Source: Albifimbria verrucaria (lineage: Eukaryota; Ascomycota; Sordariomycetes; Hypocreales; Stachybotryaceae). From it: DNA of 64,000 nucleotides. Under the pieces are notes generated by a model. The model was given only the letters and a program-made list of their open reading frames with translations. It was not told the DNA's origin and did no database searches. Shown piece by piece: positions 9,327 to 21,703 of the stretch. How positions within the stretch are numbered: position 1 is the first letter of the stretch; each line of letters starts with the position of its first letter. Both the position numbers and the translations under genes were made by a program. The stretch is from NCBI GenBank assembly GCA_020081605.1, contig JAHREC010000023.1:1-64000 (forward strand). Direction: 5' to 3'.

Positions 9327-9735
9327 CTGTGGGCTATAAATACGGCAGGCTCATCACAGAAGGATGCCTTGAGACGAATGAACGACGTGTCAGCTTCCGA
9401 TTCATCAGTGAGGAGTGGCATCGTCTCTTTGGGTTCCCATCCGAGTCAACGGGTTTGGAGAAGATCTCATGCCAGGACGTAAATGGAAAACACCATCTCT
9501 GCATTGCGAGGCGATGAAGAACCTATAGTTGAGACGATGGAGGACCCTTCGGCGAATCAACATCGACCAGGAGCTGTGTCGTCTGTACGGAGACCATGCC
9601 CAGTGTCACGGCAAACAATGGGAAGCGGTCGACGCGATCATGATGAACAAAAGCCCTGTCCTCGTGGTCATGGAAATGGGGGTTGAAAAGAGCCTCTGTT
9701 TTATGCTGCCCGTGGCCAGCTGCCCTACTGTACCA
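9308..9735 (+). pseudogene. RecQ-like, telomere-linked-type helicase fragment
   Basis: VSFRFISEEWHRLFGFPS is followed, after a frame change, by RRWRTLRRINIDQELCRLYG, then GKQWEAVDAIM, then SPVLVVMEMGVEKSLCFMLP. This is the motif I region of the SF2 helicases found in fungal telomere-linked (TLH-like) proteins, where the P-loop normally reads GTGxGKS. Here it is EMGVEKS, so the ATP-binding glycines are lost. Homology ends abruptly after SCPT near 9735, where the strand bias changes. It is a truncated, inactive relic. Such genes mark subtelomeres, which agrees with the accessory character of the window. Confidence 0.6.
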
Positions 9736-10086
9736 AGTGCCGCTTGTAATGTTAAATTCCACACTTTTCGTCCGTGCGTCTTCCACCATATGCTCATGCA
9801 CTGACCAAATGAATATACCGGAAATGGCTAGGTCAAAGACCAAGCCGGAAATAACTAAAGAAGCGTCGAGTGCATGAGTGTCAGTACCTAGTTTAAACCT
9901 AGTTCTCAATGGATAAAAATAAACAGAGTCCTCCAAGGATGAGGAAAGTGGGCGCGAGCAATCTAAAAGACATATCCAATTAAACAGCTCGCGTACAGTT
10001 ACCCCAGTCACCAAGAAGAAAGGTGCCAATACCTGCCATCCATCATGCTCGGCGCGAGGAGATCTGCCCATACCCATGGCCGGCAA
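9736..10086 (-). pseudogene. hypothetical membrane-protein fragment
   Basis: Reading leftwards from ATG 10086, the frame has two hydrophobic segments (FFLVTGVTVRELFNWICLL and LVISGLVFDLAISGIFIW) separated by a polar loop. It then runs into the reverse complement of the helicase relic at about 9735, so the end of the gene has been lost by the same rearrangement. No family is recognised. Confidence 0.3.
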
Positions 10087-10149
10087 TGGACTTATTGGGC
10101 AAGCTCCATTATATGTCGAATATGAGACTCATGCCTTGATCCGCTGCAG

Positions 10150-10717
10150 TCAATAACGATATTTCATGCTTGTTTCGCGTCTCATTTCCTTAACAAAACT
10201 TAGAAACAACCAAGGATGAAAAGCATTGTCCATAAAGGGATATTGGCGGCATATGTTAGTTATCTGAAGCATCGAGGTTGTCGGCTGCACAATGGTTGAT
10301 GGTTGATGCATTTCAGCTGATGGCGAGACTTTTCTGAGGCTAAGGTCCAGTGTACGACATATTGTCATCTTAGCCAAGATGCGATCGATTTCGGTGTTCT
10401 GGGACCATGCAAGCTCTAGCTTACCAATGGCCCGAATTCCAGGAGAGCTTGCTGTTCCCACTAATGAACCTGAAGGGCGACCTAAGCTTGGAGGAACATA
10501 CAGAAGGAGCCCTTGCGGTAGAGTAAGTCCCGCGATTCGATGCGCAAAATGAAGCAATCCTATCTAGACCACATATACTGGATACGACTGTAGGCTCATT
10601 CTCGGAATTAAGAAGCCCAGTCAAGAGCTCATGATAGAGATCTGGACATTGTTCGTTTGATAGTGGTCGCCGCCGGTATATCTTCGAAGTCCCTACGTGG
10701 CTCAACCTTGGAGGCAT
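10150..10717 (-). pseudogene. unrecognised degenerate ORFs
   Basis: Two overlapping open frames on the minus strand (10717-10421 and 10557-10150) together could be one gene with a frame change. The second holds a helix-like stretch with IGKLELAWSQNTEIDRILAK, which appears protein-like. I cannot name a family. Confidence 0.2.
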
Positions 10718-10899
10718 CGCGTGGTTCTGTCCTTGCTGATGCGAAAACTGTATGTTTTTTCTCTCATGATCAATGTTTGGGTGAGTTGCCCGTAAATGGC
10801 TCGCGATACTGCTTCTTGAGTGCCACTCTTCATTCCTGGTCCTTCATGTGGTCTAAATATGACGCAAAATTGCTTCCTATACCTTCTTGATTTCAAGAC

Positions 10900-12927
10900 T
10901 TATAGTGACGGAAGACAGCCACAGACGTCTCCGATAAATATTACTTGGGCTTTCGTCTCCTTGATTGTTGGAAAGTGCCAAGCATAGCCGAGTCAGTTCT
11001 CAATACTAGTTACTAAGTACAAGTTGATGCCCTCCGCATTGAGGTCGTTTTGCCAATAAAATGCTAGCCTGCTTCATTATCTTCACTCGATACTGTGGGA
11101 GCCAATGTCCCGTGTCAGATGTACCCTGTCTAATTTAGACTTGACTCAAGAGCTCCATAACGGGCAATGCTTTTGCCTCTGATCCATGACTTTGCATAAA
11201 TTACAATGTCTTAATTAATCATTCCAGGAATGCCAACAGAGTTTCTTACGAGACATATGTATCATCGAGGTACAAAGTTTATGCTCTGGCTGTTGGAGGA
11301 ATTATTGACATGTCTTCATCGTAAGCATACTTCGTTGAGATCTTGTGGTATCACCCTCTCACCGGTAATTCTAACGAATTTTTAGAAAATGGTTCAGATA
11401 GTGAACAGTGGTCTCTTCGTAGTTGGTGTTTCCTCCCTAAATAGGGGATGTTTTTAGTGCCCTGCTAGATCCCGTATCTGGCTCGGTGTTGTCGCCAACC
11501 CTTCCCATCAAATCGCCTGGTTCAACTCGTGCCCGGCCGATACTTTCACTGAACACATGGTCCGAGCAACCAAGCTCAGCCACGTGCCTCTAAACTCTGT
11601 CAATTCTGCCATTTGTGGTATCTTACTGTTTCTATGACAATCCATTTTTTTGCCAGGATGATCAGCCAAAAATGACCATGCTAATCACAAAATCATTACC
11701 CACCAGCGACCTGTTGTTCGGCCAAGAGTGGCTACGTCGCTAAAGAGACCACTCTTCGCTTGCGTGTATAAATGGGCAATTTAGAGTGTTTCTTAAAATA
11801 TTGGGCACCCTTAAGCCTTAATAGTTCGCATGCTGAATGGGACGGGTATGCAGCACCACCCTTCCTTCCCCTCCCGGGAGGCTAGAACCAGGTGGTGTAC
11901 AAATCTGGTATATTGCGTTTCTAGGGTAAGACATAGTAAAGATTTGGGTTCGGATCGGTCGCAACGACTCTAGTGCACAGCACTAGACTGATATTGCCTT
12001 GCACACACAGGGACAATTTCATTCTTGTGTTCCAGGTACCTGGTCAGTTTGAACTTGCTGACCTGATTAACCATACTTTTTACACATGCCAAAGCCTAAG
12101 GAGGAAAGCATTTCATCCTTATTGCTTCTGCATTGAGTTTCCAACCATGAAGAGAAAAGCAGATTCTAAGGTCGGTAATCAAGAGAAATACAAATATCTA
12201 CACCCAAGCATGTATCATGTGATTTACTGCCTGATCGATATGTACAAAGCATACGATAGATGTGGGAGAGCGCCATGCATATAATCATAGCCGAGCGTCC
12301 GGATCAGAGAGATAGATGCTAATGGATTTCATGAGCACAATTTGCCGTTGTATCACTGAAAGAGCCTTTTATGCAGGGCTAAAAAGCTGCTGCAATTACA
12401 TATATCTTGATGATGTTATGTGAATGTAACTAAAACATCAGTCAGTGATGTCATCGCGCAAATAGCATACGAGTCAATGTGTCCTGAAACAAAAGGTGGT
12501 CCAGACATGGAAGTGTCAACTTGGCCATTTCACTTTATACTTTGCCCCTCTTTCCGTTTCTGCTTCAGTCTTCTCAGTAATTCTAAGTTGTACTCTTCCG
12601 CCACCGAGTTAATATCCTCTAGATTATCCCGCGTTCCGTCCATCCACCATTCCAGTCATTAATTCTCGGCTTCATGGCGACCCTTGTTCTCAGCACCCTA
12701 CCACTTCGCTACAGCTTTGTATCAAACAACCACGAACATTGATAACCCAATACTTTTCTCGTTTCCGCCACTTAATTCCATGGCTTGGATTCGGGTTCCT
12801 CTCTGCTGGATAAAACAGACCCTTCGTCTCTTGTGTTTCTATCACCCATTCACACTACAGGGCTTGGTCGCATGTAGCATTAGCAGGAACACCAACACCT
12901 CCAGAATAAGAAACCCAGTACGATTAG
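10900..12927. other. gene-poor region upstream of the light receptor
   Basis: No family-like frame was found. A TATA-like gtataaat lies at about 11765. The segment 12530-12900 is pyrimidine-rich (repeated ttctc/ctttcc), typical of the long 5' leader of a fungal regulatory gene, so part of it is probably promoter and untranslated leader of the downstream receptor. Confidence 0.4.
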
Positions 12928-15580
12928 AGGAGCATAGTCGGTTTTGACTCAACGCCGTTCACGCAATCCTTTGTGTCCACCATATACTCTGACCCTAGCA
13001 CGCTGAGCTCAATGGACTCTCTTGACGACATACTAAACGACCAGCAGGTTGAGAGGAGGCATCGACGCAGCATGCCGCAGCATTACGTTAATGAAATGGC
13101 ATATCGCCGACCGCAATATGGAATACCTGCTATCAACATTGGCGATATGACAGCCAAGAACAGAGTCGATATTGACAGCGCCCTAGGTGACTTCCAGTTC
13201 AGCCCAGTCAAACCTACCACGTTCTCTATCTTTGATATCTCCTGCCTGGATATGTCCATCCAGCTGGGCAGCCAACTTACTGACGACAATATTTATTCCG
13301 CCACGTCACCCCTTGGATGGGTAGCATGATCTCTTCGTCATCCGCCGACAGAAATACGAGGTTTACGTCAGAAGGCGCATCCGTTGAGCGGCATATATCA
13401 TTTCCCGTGAACGCTACATCAGAAGCATTGATTGACATGGATGCCCCGGTCTCATGGAACCAGACTGAGACATGGGCTCAGGACTTCTCAATGGACATGA
13501 ATCCTGTAAGAACCGCTGGAACGATGAACAATGCAGAAAAAGACATTTTGTACCACCAACAACACACCCGCTCCAAGCCCGTATCAACCGAGGTTCAATC
13601 TGACTCATTTAGTATTAACAACAAACCATGTGGGTTCAATAATCGATTGGCACCTTCTCTCTTGGTACCCTCGCCCGGCTCCATAGGCTCACTGCAGCGT
13701 GGAAATACTCCCATTGTGGTCCGGCAGAGCTCTACGTCTGACAGAATGACTTCAGCCACGACTACGACCCGGTACAGGAACAAAGAAAATATTTTCGACT
13801 ACTTGACGAGCGGATTTGACGTGGCGAAGGCCTTATGGCTTGTTACAACCCGGAAAGATCCACAAATCGACCTTGGACCTGTGGATTTATCTTGCGCCTT
13901 CGTCATCTGCGACGTCGACATGGATGATTGCCCCATCGTTCATGTTTCCGACAACTTCCAAAGGTTGACAGGTTACAGCCGACACGAGGTTATCGGCCAA
14001 AATTGTCGTTTTCTCCAAGCACCGAGTGGAAACGTTGAAGCTGGTTCAAAACGAGGGTTTACAGACGATAGCACTCTCTACCACCTAAAGAAGATGATTC
14101 ACCAAGGCCTTGAGGTACAACAGAGCATAGTCAATTACCGAAAAGATGGCAAACCTTTCCTGAACCTCCTGACTTTGATACCAATTTCCTGGGATACCAA
14201 AGACATCCGTTACTTTATCGGATTCCAGGTTGATATTGTTGAACGCCCTGAAACCAAATCTGGCCAGGAGTGGGACAATCTCAATATCAGTTACATACTC
14301 AGCCACATCAGTCAGTCCATTTGGACGCCAACCACCTCGGGTCAGTGGGGACTGGAAAGGGGCCAGACACTGGACATTGATGATGGTTCAACGCTTTTTC
14401 CAAACCCTCATCCTGAAGGTCCAGTGTCTGATCTACATGGGCAGTTGTGTAATAAGATGCTATTTGGAACCACTGGCCATGTGGTGCATGTCTTATCTTC
14501 GAAGGGTATTTTCCTCTACCTTTCACCAGCATGCAAGCAAGTTCTTGAGTACAGTGTCACGGAGCTCGTGGGTCAATCACTTTCCTTCGTCTGTCACCCA
14601 TACGATATTGTACCTGTTACTCGTGAACTCAAGAACACGGCTACAGGAAATCCTGTCAATGTAACGTTTAGAATCCGCAGAAAGAACAGCGGCTATACCT
14701 GGTTTGAAAGTTACGGATCATTGTTATCTGAGAAAAGCAATGGCCGCAAGTGCATCCTACTAGTAGGCCGCAAGCGCCCCGTCTTCTCGCTCAGTCGGCA
14801 AAATTTGGAAGCAAACGGCGGCATTAGTGATTCCGAATTATGGACGAAGATATCCATCTCAGGCATGTTCCTCTTTGTATCATCCAATATCAAAGCCCTT
14901 CTAGGCTGGCAGCCAGAAACCCTGATTGGTACAAGCATGCAAGATCTGATGCAGAAAAAGTCATGGTTGGGTTTTAGGCGTTCGATCGAGCAAGCCAGCA
15001 AGGATAAAATTGTCGCTTGCAAGCATGAAGTTAAGAACCGCCGGAATCAGGTCCTACAAGCACGGACAACTTTTTATCCTGGGGATGTAGTAGACGGACG
15101 GAACCCCTCGTTCCTTCTTGCTCAGACACAATTAATCAAGGCTTCCACCAGAAAAATCGCTTCAACGAACAGTACTGAGGGTGAACCAGGTGTCACGATG
15201 CCGAAGAGCAGTTCGCACGTATGTGTTACCGGCCTCGTGCCACAGCCAGCAGTCGGGGTCCTCAGTTCAGGTGTGCACGATATAGCCTTGGCGTCCGAAG
15301 ACAACGTGTTTGACGAGTTGCGGCCCACAAAAAGCTCCAATTGGCAATTCGAGTTAAGACAGCTAGAGAAAATAACCGCATTCTTGTGGAAGAACTCGGG
15401 AAATTATTGGCCAACAAGAAGAAACATAAAAAGAGGAAGAGAGTCGGTAATATCATGCGTGGCTGTGACAATTGTCATACCCAGAACACACCTGAATGGC
15501 GAAGAGGACCGAGCGGGCAGAGAGACCTGTGCAACAGCTGTGGCTTGCGCTGGGTCAAACAAGCAAAGAACCTCCTTTGA
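12928..15580 (+). CDS. lreA: White Collar-1/LreA-type blue-light receptor, frameshifted
   Basis: The order of domains is that of WC-1. First comes a polar N-terminus with [10 protein letters not shown]. The LOV domain follows (about 13880-14230) with the flavin-binding [10 protein letters not shown], whose cysteine near 14005 would form the light-induced adduct, and later [12 protein letters not shown] and [11 protein letters not shown] second PAS domain ([16 protein letters not shown]) and a third PAS ([17 protein letters not shown]) come next, then a basic segment KKKHKKRKR and a GATA zinc finger (CDNC...CNSCG). Two single-base deficits break the frame: four C at 13309-13312, and four A at 15369-15372. 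The second separates the PAS part from the nuclear-localisation and GATA part. The protein senses blue light and with a WC-2 partner activates transcription. The true ATG may lie upstream of 12928, because the frame is open there without one. Confidence 0.93.
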
Positions 15581-16116
15581 TCTGGGCTGCGTCGATATCC
15601 GAGCTAACACATCACTATTCTGGTCAGTTTCCTCTTCGCAAGTCATACTGTGGTTTCCATGAACATGCAAAACAAAGGATCTGCATCCTCGATACACACA
15701 CCTTCATTAATTAAGGAGACTTGACTGATACGGCCACACAACAAAAGACTATTACAAGTGGGGTAGTTAGCCTCACTTCACTTCACACGATTTTTGGGAT
15801 GAGTTGACAGCGTGGAGTCGATGCCACCCTGAATGAAAAAGGTATAGATGAGAACGGTCTTATGTCAAGAAGTGGACACAAGGGGTCCCAGAACTAGAAC
15901 ACATACTCTATAAACAAATGTCAGTACTGTATAATCAGACTGCAGTCTAAAGCTACAGTACCCAAGCAGAGCCTCTTACTGCTTTCGAAACATTTAACCA
16001 ACGTGCATGTATATTCAATCAAGGATACTTGACTTCTATGCATGAATCATAAGCTGATTGTTGAACAATGCGTTTGCTTATTTGTTTCATTCTCAAACCT
16101 GTCACTATAAGAATAG

Positions 16117-16458
16117 GTGCATGTCAGTTTTCTGAGTATGGTTTCCTGTGATCCTCGCCGTCGGTGCTTCTGTGACGCTTTTGCTGCAACTCTGAGTCGC
16201 ATCACACATCAAAGGCTGTATCTCTCCCGCCACAACACTCAGAATGTATCTCTGAAATTAGTGACCATTGATAACATCGATGATAAGATCTTTGACTTCA
16301 GGTCTGACACCGACGTGAAGAATGACAGCATCACCACGGCAGACCTCAAGCTTGCCGAGAGTTACAACATTAGCATCTTCGGTTTCTACTGGGCGGACTT
16401 TAAAAGCAATGACCGCCGCTGTTCCTTGGAAGTTCGGCTGGGTCTCCAACTCTCTTAA
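16117..16458 (+). CDS. unrecognised ORF
   Basis: An open frame of 113 codons. The second half (VTIDNIDDKIFDF, DLKLAESYNISIFGFYW) looks protein-like. A frame on the opposite strand also exists. Downstream pieces at 16796-17086 and 17306-17854 might belong to the same broken gene, but no family was recognised. Confidence 0.22.
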   Translation: MHVSFLSMVSCDPRRRCFCDAFAATLSRITHQRLYLSRHNTQNVSLKLVTIDNIDDKIFDFRSDTDVKNDSITTADLKLAESYNISIFGFYWADFKSNDRRCSLEVRLGLQLS

Positions 16459-17305
16459 TACTATCGATATAAAACATCTTATCATCGGACTCGATCCAAA
16501 TTAATTTTCCCAAGGAGCTCAGCAGTGCCATGAAGACTTCCATTCGCATTTTCAAGTGGACATAGCTGTCTACCATCATAAATCTTATCCCATTTTGGAA
16601 TTGAAGTGATAGTTGGTATCATCAACAATTTTGTCGCATGATTTCCTGCGTCACATGCATTACATCATCCGTCGGCACCCATTTAGTCGGAGTTGCGGCC
16701 TCATTAACAACTTCACAAGCTGTAATTGCTGTCGGGGCTATCGGGGCAACTAGCAAGTGATATGGTGCCCACGGGCCACATTCAACAATGGCTAATTGGC
16801 TAACATCTGGTTGGGTTTCGCTTACGCCCTGGGTGCCGGTCTCTCAACTGTCTTCACCATCTTCTGCTGTACGATGGTTGACAGAGTCTACTCTTTCGTC
16901 GCCAATTTTATTGCAACTATGCTGCAGTTCATGACTACCCACAAGGTTTGCGCAGGAGGAGTTTGCTCGAAGCAACTTCAAGTACGAGTCAACGGTCTCG
17001 AAGTCCAGATGGTCATTTTGCCCAGACGTAACGTCGACGACATGGTGAATCATACATCTGGAGATGGGGATGATCATATCGACTAAAAACGTATTCATCT
17101 GCACCCATCATGATAAGCTCTGTATATGTGCGGTGCTTCAGTGATTGCCTCTTGACGTGTAACTGTCACAACCTTAAAAGATTCAACCCGGTTTTAGACT
17201 TTAAGCCTCCTACAACATACGGCGCTCACATGGGTCTATTACATCCATTTGGAAAATTTTGGATTCCATCTTCAAACTCTTACGTAACATATTGACGCTT
17301 ACGTA

Positions 17306-17854
17306 GGTATTTCCGGTGGTAGATTGGTAGTAGCCGATGATGGACTCAATATCATGTGTGGCCTGGCCATCGGAGGTGGAGCGGCTCCTTCACGAAAGGC
17401 ATCCACATCACTTGTCAAGAATTAGACCTTCACCCGCTTCATCAAGGATGGTTCTTATGAGTCATTAGAGTGCCTTAATGATACTCTATGTCCAAGAGAG
17501 CGTTTAGGGCATTATTGTCAAAGGGCCGATTACCAGGCCCATATGCCTGAAAAGCATGAAGTGCCCGATAGCGGAGAGTCGTGTTGTAAGTTACTTGAAA
17601 AGTGGCTACTCATAAGGAACCGTCTGGCCCCTTGTGGGTTCTGGAGCTGTGGTCATCAAAAATGTCCTGCCATATCGGTTACAGTGGGCTCCAAACTAGG
17701 GCAGCAAAAATGTTGCGGACAGTCGGGAAGAGCGGGCCGATGTAAAGACTTCCGTATGGAGGCATACAGTTTTACGTTAATAATGGCGCCCATGACAGCC
17801 TACACTAGGAGACCGGCAATGCATGACCTGCTTAAGAACAGACTCATGTTATAG
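17306..17854 (+). pseudogene. unrecognised Cys-containing protein remnant
   Basis: Just after a splice-acceptor-like tacgtag, a frame of 183 codons is interrupted by a single TAG at 17423-17425. It includes a glycine-rich start (GISGGRLVVADDGL, IGGGAAP) and ESLECLNDTLCPRERLGHYC, followed by further cysteines. The consistent composition before and after the stop suggests a once-coding exon. The cysteine spacing hints at a secreted domain, but I cannot assign it. Confidence 0.28.
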
Positions 17855-18660
17855 CATGCGTATTGCTCCTTTGATGATTTTTAATGATCTCCTTTGGTTG
17901 ATCATGAAGAGTAGCAAACAGAGGTGGGCACTATCTGCAATGCCAACACTAGTCCCTGAAGCCCTGCCGCGTGAACCGGGAATATCGTGGACGCCCCATT
18001 CTCTCTCCAGTAAGGAAACGATTAATCTGATGCTTAGATGCTATTGCAGGTAGTCTGATATAGCCGTTAATGGTCAATATCGTGCCCATCATTTATATTA
18101 TTCGGAGAATCCGACATTAGCTTGCACACTGAAGTCCTACTAGGACTTTCTCGTACCGTTTCGCGTGAATCAATCCACAGACGTTGCAAAGAATATGCAT
18201 GCCGTCTGGGCTCGTTCGCCACTTGGGCGTATCATCGGCCTGACAAACGTCGCAGGCAAGATCGAATGGCCTTTTCTATACGACTAATGGTAAGCCTCAT
18301 CCTAGGATACCTCAAGAGCCATTCCCGTCGCTGGGCGTACCCTCTTTCTGTATTTGATCTCTCTGGGATCGTAGCCATGCTTCGCTGTAGGTTGAGGTTC
18401 TGGCTGAACTGTGCGTTCTTGCTGCTTCTGGAGAGCGACAATCTTATCTAAGTTAAATAGGATACTCCCGGACAGGTTGGACATGATTTCTAGTCTGGTC
18501 TCCTCATTATGTACCGTATTCAACGAAATTCTGGAGTAATCAGGGAAAGATTCAGCAAAGCAAGCGAGGTCTTCAATATTGTGCCTGATCTAGTGATGAT
18601 ACGCAGGTCGAGTTAGCTGAAGTGAACCATGATATACTGCAGCAAGTAGATCTCAATTAG

Positions 18661-19364
18661 TCAGCATCGTACCTCTTCCCAGATTTCTGCTTGTAGCATT
18701 GCATTCAAGGAGAATTCGTGCATCCCGCGAGCGTCGCAATCCACCTTCAGACCCTCGATGGGGCTGACGCTTGGAATTCGTATATTGGTCGACATAGATA
18801 TGCCTTGAAGATAATCCCAGATATCTCCTGGGCAGTAAATCTCGCCGGCGCACTGCAATAAAGGTGCTATGTGAACACGTAACTTGCTGTGTCAAGTCTC
18901 TAGAATGTGGTGCAGCCTGAGCATGACGGTGACGAGAATGACATTGATGACATGGGTAATAACGTTGAGATCATGCAGTGCGATGGCAAGATGCAGCGTA
19001 TAATAAGGAGGTGAGGAGGTGACAAATATGCGGATTGGCAGAAACTCTCAGGGCTCTGAAAATAAATTAGAAAGAGTCCAAGTGGAATGTTATGACGTAA
19101 TGATTGTATCCACAAGACCCTGAATCCAAGTGACACTAGCGTACCGTCATAAGGACGTAGATCCTTACTGAAAGTGCCAAGCTTTCCCTGGCACGCAACA
19201 AGAGGGTGTTCCTCATGGCCAAGACAAATACAAAGCAACGGAGCAAATACAAAGCTTCGGAGCGGGGCTATACGGATTAATTCCTGGAGCGAGCCTCGGC
19301 TGCTTCCGTAATCCGCGACTACAACCAAGGAAAGAAATGAGCTGGAATTGAGAGCATTCATCAA
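18661..19364 (-). pseudogene. unrecognised degenerate gene
   Basis: Frames at 19364-18900 and 18858-18661 read leftwards. The latter (GEIYCPGDIWDYLQGI and ARGMHEFSLNAMLQAEIWEE) looks like the C-terminal part of a soluble protein ending in a stop. The former includes a segment HPLVACQGKLGTFSKDLRPYDG. Frame changes separate them. No family assigned. Confidence 0.25.
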
Positions 19365-19686
19365 TTATGATGGAGAAGTCTGCTTTCGCACACACAACAT
19401 TATTCCCTACAGAAATTTTAGGAAAAGGGTAATGGAACAGCCTCTGGGTTCACGTCTGATCAGGCTGGTAGATTTAAGACAAGAACATTCAATGGAGGAG
19501 CGTGAGAGCAGCCGGAGGAGTAATCAGAGTCGCTCAAGCTCCACCAAGGTCGGGATTCTTAAGGCCCGGTCCACGTCCGGGATAATACAGAGTTCTCGAC
19601 TCTCTAAACGGAGTCGTGCTCCCGAAGTTATCGTATCTTATGCTTGCACTGAATGTCGCAAAAAGCGCGCAAACGTAATCAACTGA
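19348..19686 (+). pseudogene. Zn(2)Cys(6) transcription factor, N-terminal start
   Basis: A basic, serine-rich N-terminus (SSRRSNQSRSSSTK) leads into SYACTECRKKRA, the canonical first half of a fungal zinc cluster (C-x2-C-x2-K-R). The rest of the cluster does not follow in any frame, and the ORF stops at 19686. It is therefore the beginning of a DNA-binding domain cut after the second cysteine. This is the second zinc-cluster stump in the window. The first is at 0.8-1.4 kb. Confidence 0.55.
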
Positions 19687-20499
19687 GCAATGGTCGTAAT
19701 CTGGATCGAGACTTCCATAGAGAACATAAGTATAGGCCCGGCACCCCATCAGTGACAGCGTCAGGAATATCGTCAACAAAGCTCGTCCACCTACTTCCGT
19801 CATGTGTTGTTAATCTCCCTTTGAGCATTGCGATCTGCTCTTTGCGCTAGCTCTAGAAGTCAAAGCATCTCTCCCCACTGCCTGGGCTTGTAAGTGTAGA
19901 TTTCAAACGTTGCGATTCGCGACTTTGATTTTATGGCATAAATGTTGGGAAATCCAGGTCTGTGACATTTTGATGCGATACTCGAGCCGGCCTACAATGC
20001 TGATGAAGTCTGAGTTGATTTCAGGCAGGATATTTGGCGGAGGAAAGCAGCGTAAGCACAAAGCTGAGTCACACGAAGGAAGAGCCACAGAGTGAGCGAC
20101 TCGACAGTGTTCGGCGGAGATTCCGTAGCGATTCGGCTACAATCTGAGGGTGCAATATCATGTACGTGTTTGTTGGTAGGTTCTTGAAAAAATTCTTGCA
20201 GACAACTGCTAGGGTCGCGATACCGTAGCAATGTTTCGCATTACTGGAGGCGGGTCGCTATAGTGCTTGTTTGAGACGTATTGGCGGTGCTCTTCCTTAT
20301 AGCTAGATGCTTTTCGATCTCAGAAATAGAAGTGTCACAGAAGGATCCGCTAGTAGCGCAGTTGACCTAGCAATGCAAAGACCGATTATCATGGGGATAT
20401 ATGTGCTCATGGAGAGCAAAAGCCCGGAGCATCATTGGGGAGAATGTTCTGAGCATAAGTAGGAGAATTTAAATGGGTAGACTCACTCAATTTCAAAGT

Positions 20500-20870
20500 A
20501 TGGGCCAAGCTGGATGCTAGGGAATCCATATTCAGTAGTAGGCAGCCCTGAATGTTTGCAAGTCAAGACAGTCTTTCCAACAATACGCGGAAACAGCAAT
20601 CTATGTGAGATGCAAGGAAGCGCAACGCTTACTTGGAGCTGTAGGCGAAAGGTAAGACATAATGACGTGTTCAGGCACCGTCGTTTTGACGCGAGCGGAA
20701 ATGTGCATTTTCGTCCCATGGTTGGTCGAGTAACTTCTGGTCATCCAATAGGACGAGACGACGGGTGAGACTTGCTTTTGCTGGTTTCGTACGCCTGCAT
20801 CTGTCTCGGGCTGAGAAACTATATGCACCCGCGATTGGAGAAGATGTAGACAATCTGTTTCGGAGTTACG
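20500..20870 (-). repeat. dispersed family X, copy 1
   Basis: Read on the minus strand, this segment matches 31440-31880 on the plus strand. Shared stretches include ctcgtcctattggat, catgggac-aaa-tgca-atttccgctcgc and cattcagggt/ctacctacta. Both copies translate to SSYWxT...NHGTKxHISAR in one frame. They look like two decayed copies of one gene of unknown family. Confidence 0.55.
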
Positions 20871-21191
20871 CATGGCCTGAATACGTGATGTAAGGTTCGA
20901 AAAGGTGTCCCTGTATACGAGACACCGATAAGGGAAGCCATGTTTAGGCCGATACCCAAGCCCTGCATGGCCGGCTAACCAGCACCCTTTTCACAAATGG
21001 GAGTATGGAGATGTTAGCAATGCAAAGGAAGAGTGGTATCGTAGTGGATTGCGTTACGGGGCTAGATTCAGCCACATGCGGCATGTAACGATGATTGACA
21101 AGGAGGATACTGTGATGTGGCTGGTTGCGCCTTACAGTTGGATATAGCTATGTAGTGGGAATGGGTGGGTCTGTCACTTGTGCTCAATGGA

Positions 21192-21198
21192 TATAAAA
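21192..21198 (+). promoter_or_regulatory. TATA box
   Basis: tataaaa, followed by a CA-rich, pyrimidine-rich leader (21225-21310) typical of a highly expressed small fungal gene. Confidence 0.45.
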
Positions 21199-21390
21199 AG
21201 CCGGTTCGTCTCCCATCAAAGCGCTCATAATTCACATACACCATTGTCGGCTTCCATTCATCTTTCTACTCTCTTCAGCACTACCAAGCATTCATCAGAA
21301 CCCTTTCGCTCAGAAAATGTAATCATCCCCAGCTATGAGCCCTGAATGAATAAGCTAAACTAATATATGTAAGAACGTTATATCTTCCAA

Positions 21391-21703
21391 TGGCTTTTTC
21401 GATGTCGCCTATAGGCTCAGGTAAGCCAATGTGGATCATACTCCATTGTGGGCCGCGGCATCCCCAACAACTACATTGACAACCTCACCTTCCCCAAGGC
21501 CTTGACCGATAAGGAGGTATTGGTACTGTATCGTTACTGAAGACAAAGATCTCGGAGCCAAAAAGACGTATCCCATCCAGTCCGATAGCTCTCGGAGGAT
21601 CAAATTCCTCAAGTGGAACTCAAGCTACGGTGTCGGTGACACGATCACCATCGAGGTCTACAATATTAGCCCGACCGCCAACAGCTTGTCCCTCACTGCT
21701 TAG
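21391..21703 (+). pseudogene. small protein remnant downstream of a TATA box
   Basis: Behind the TATA box and leader, frames that do not join contain GRGIPNNYIDNLTFPKAL, then KDLGAKKTYPIQSDSSRRIK and WNSSYGVGDTITIEVYNISP, before a stop. The leader and intron-like elements (gtaatc at 21316, ag at 21374) suggest a short secreted or beta-rich protein gene, now broken. No family was named with confidence. Confidence 0.3.

Noticed and set aside
9529..9804. Functional helicase
   Set aside because: The P-loop glycines are replaced, the upstream region needs frame changes and the protein ends soon after motif I.
11760..11775. TATA-like gtataaat as promoter of a gene at 11.8-12.3 kb
   Set aside because: No credible coding frame follows within a normal distance.
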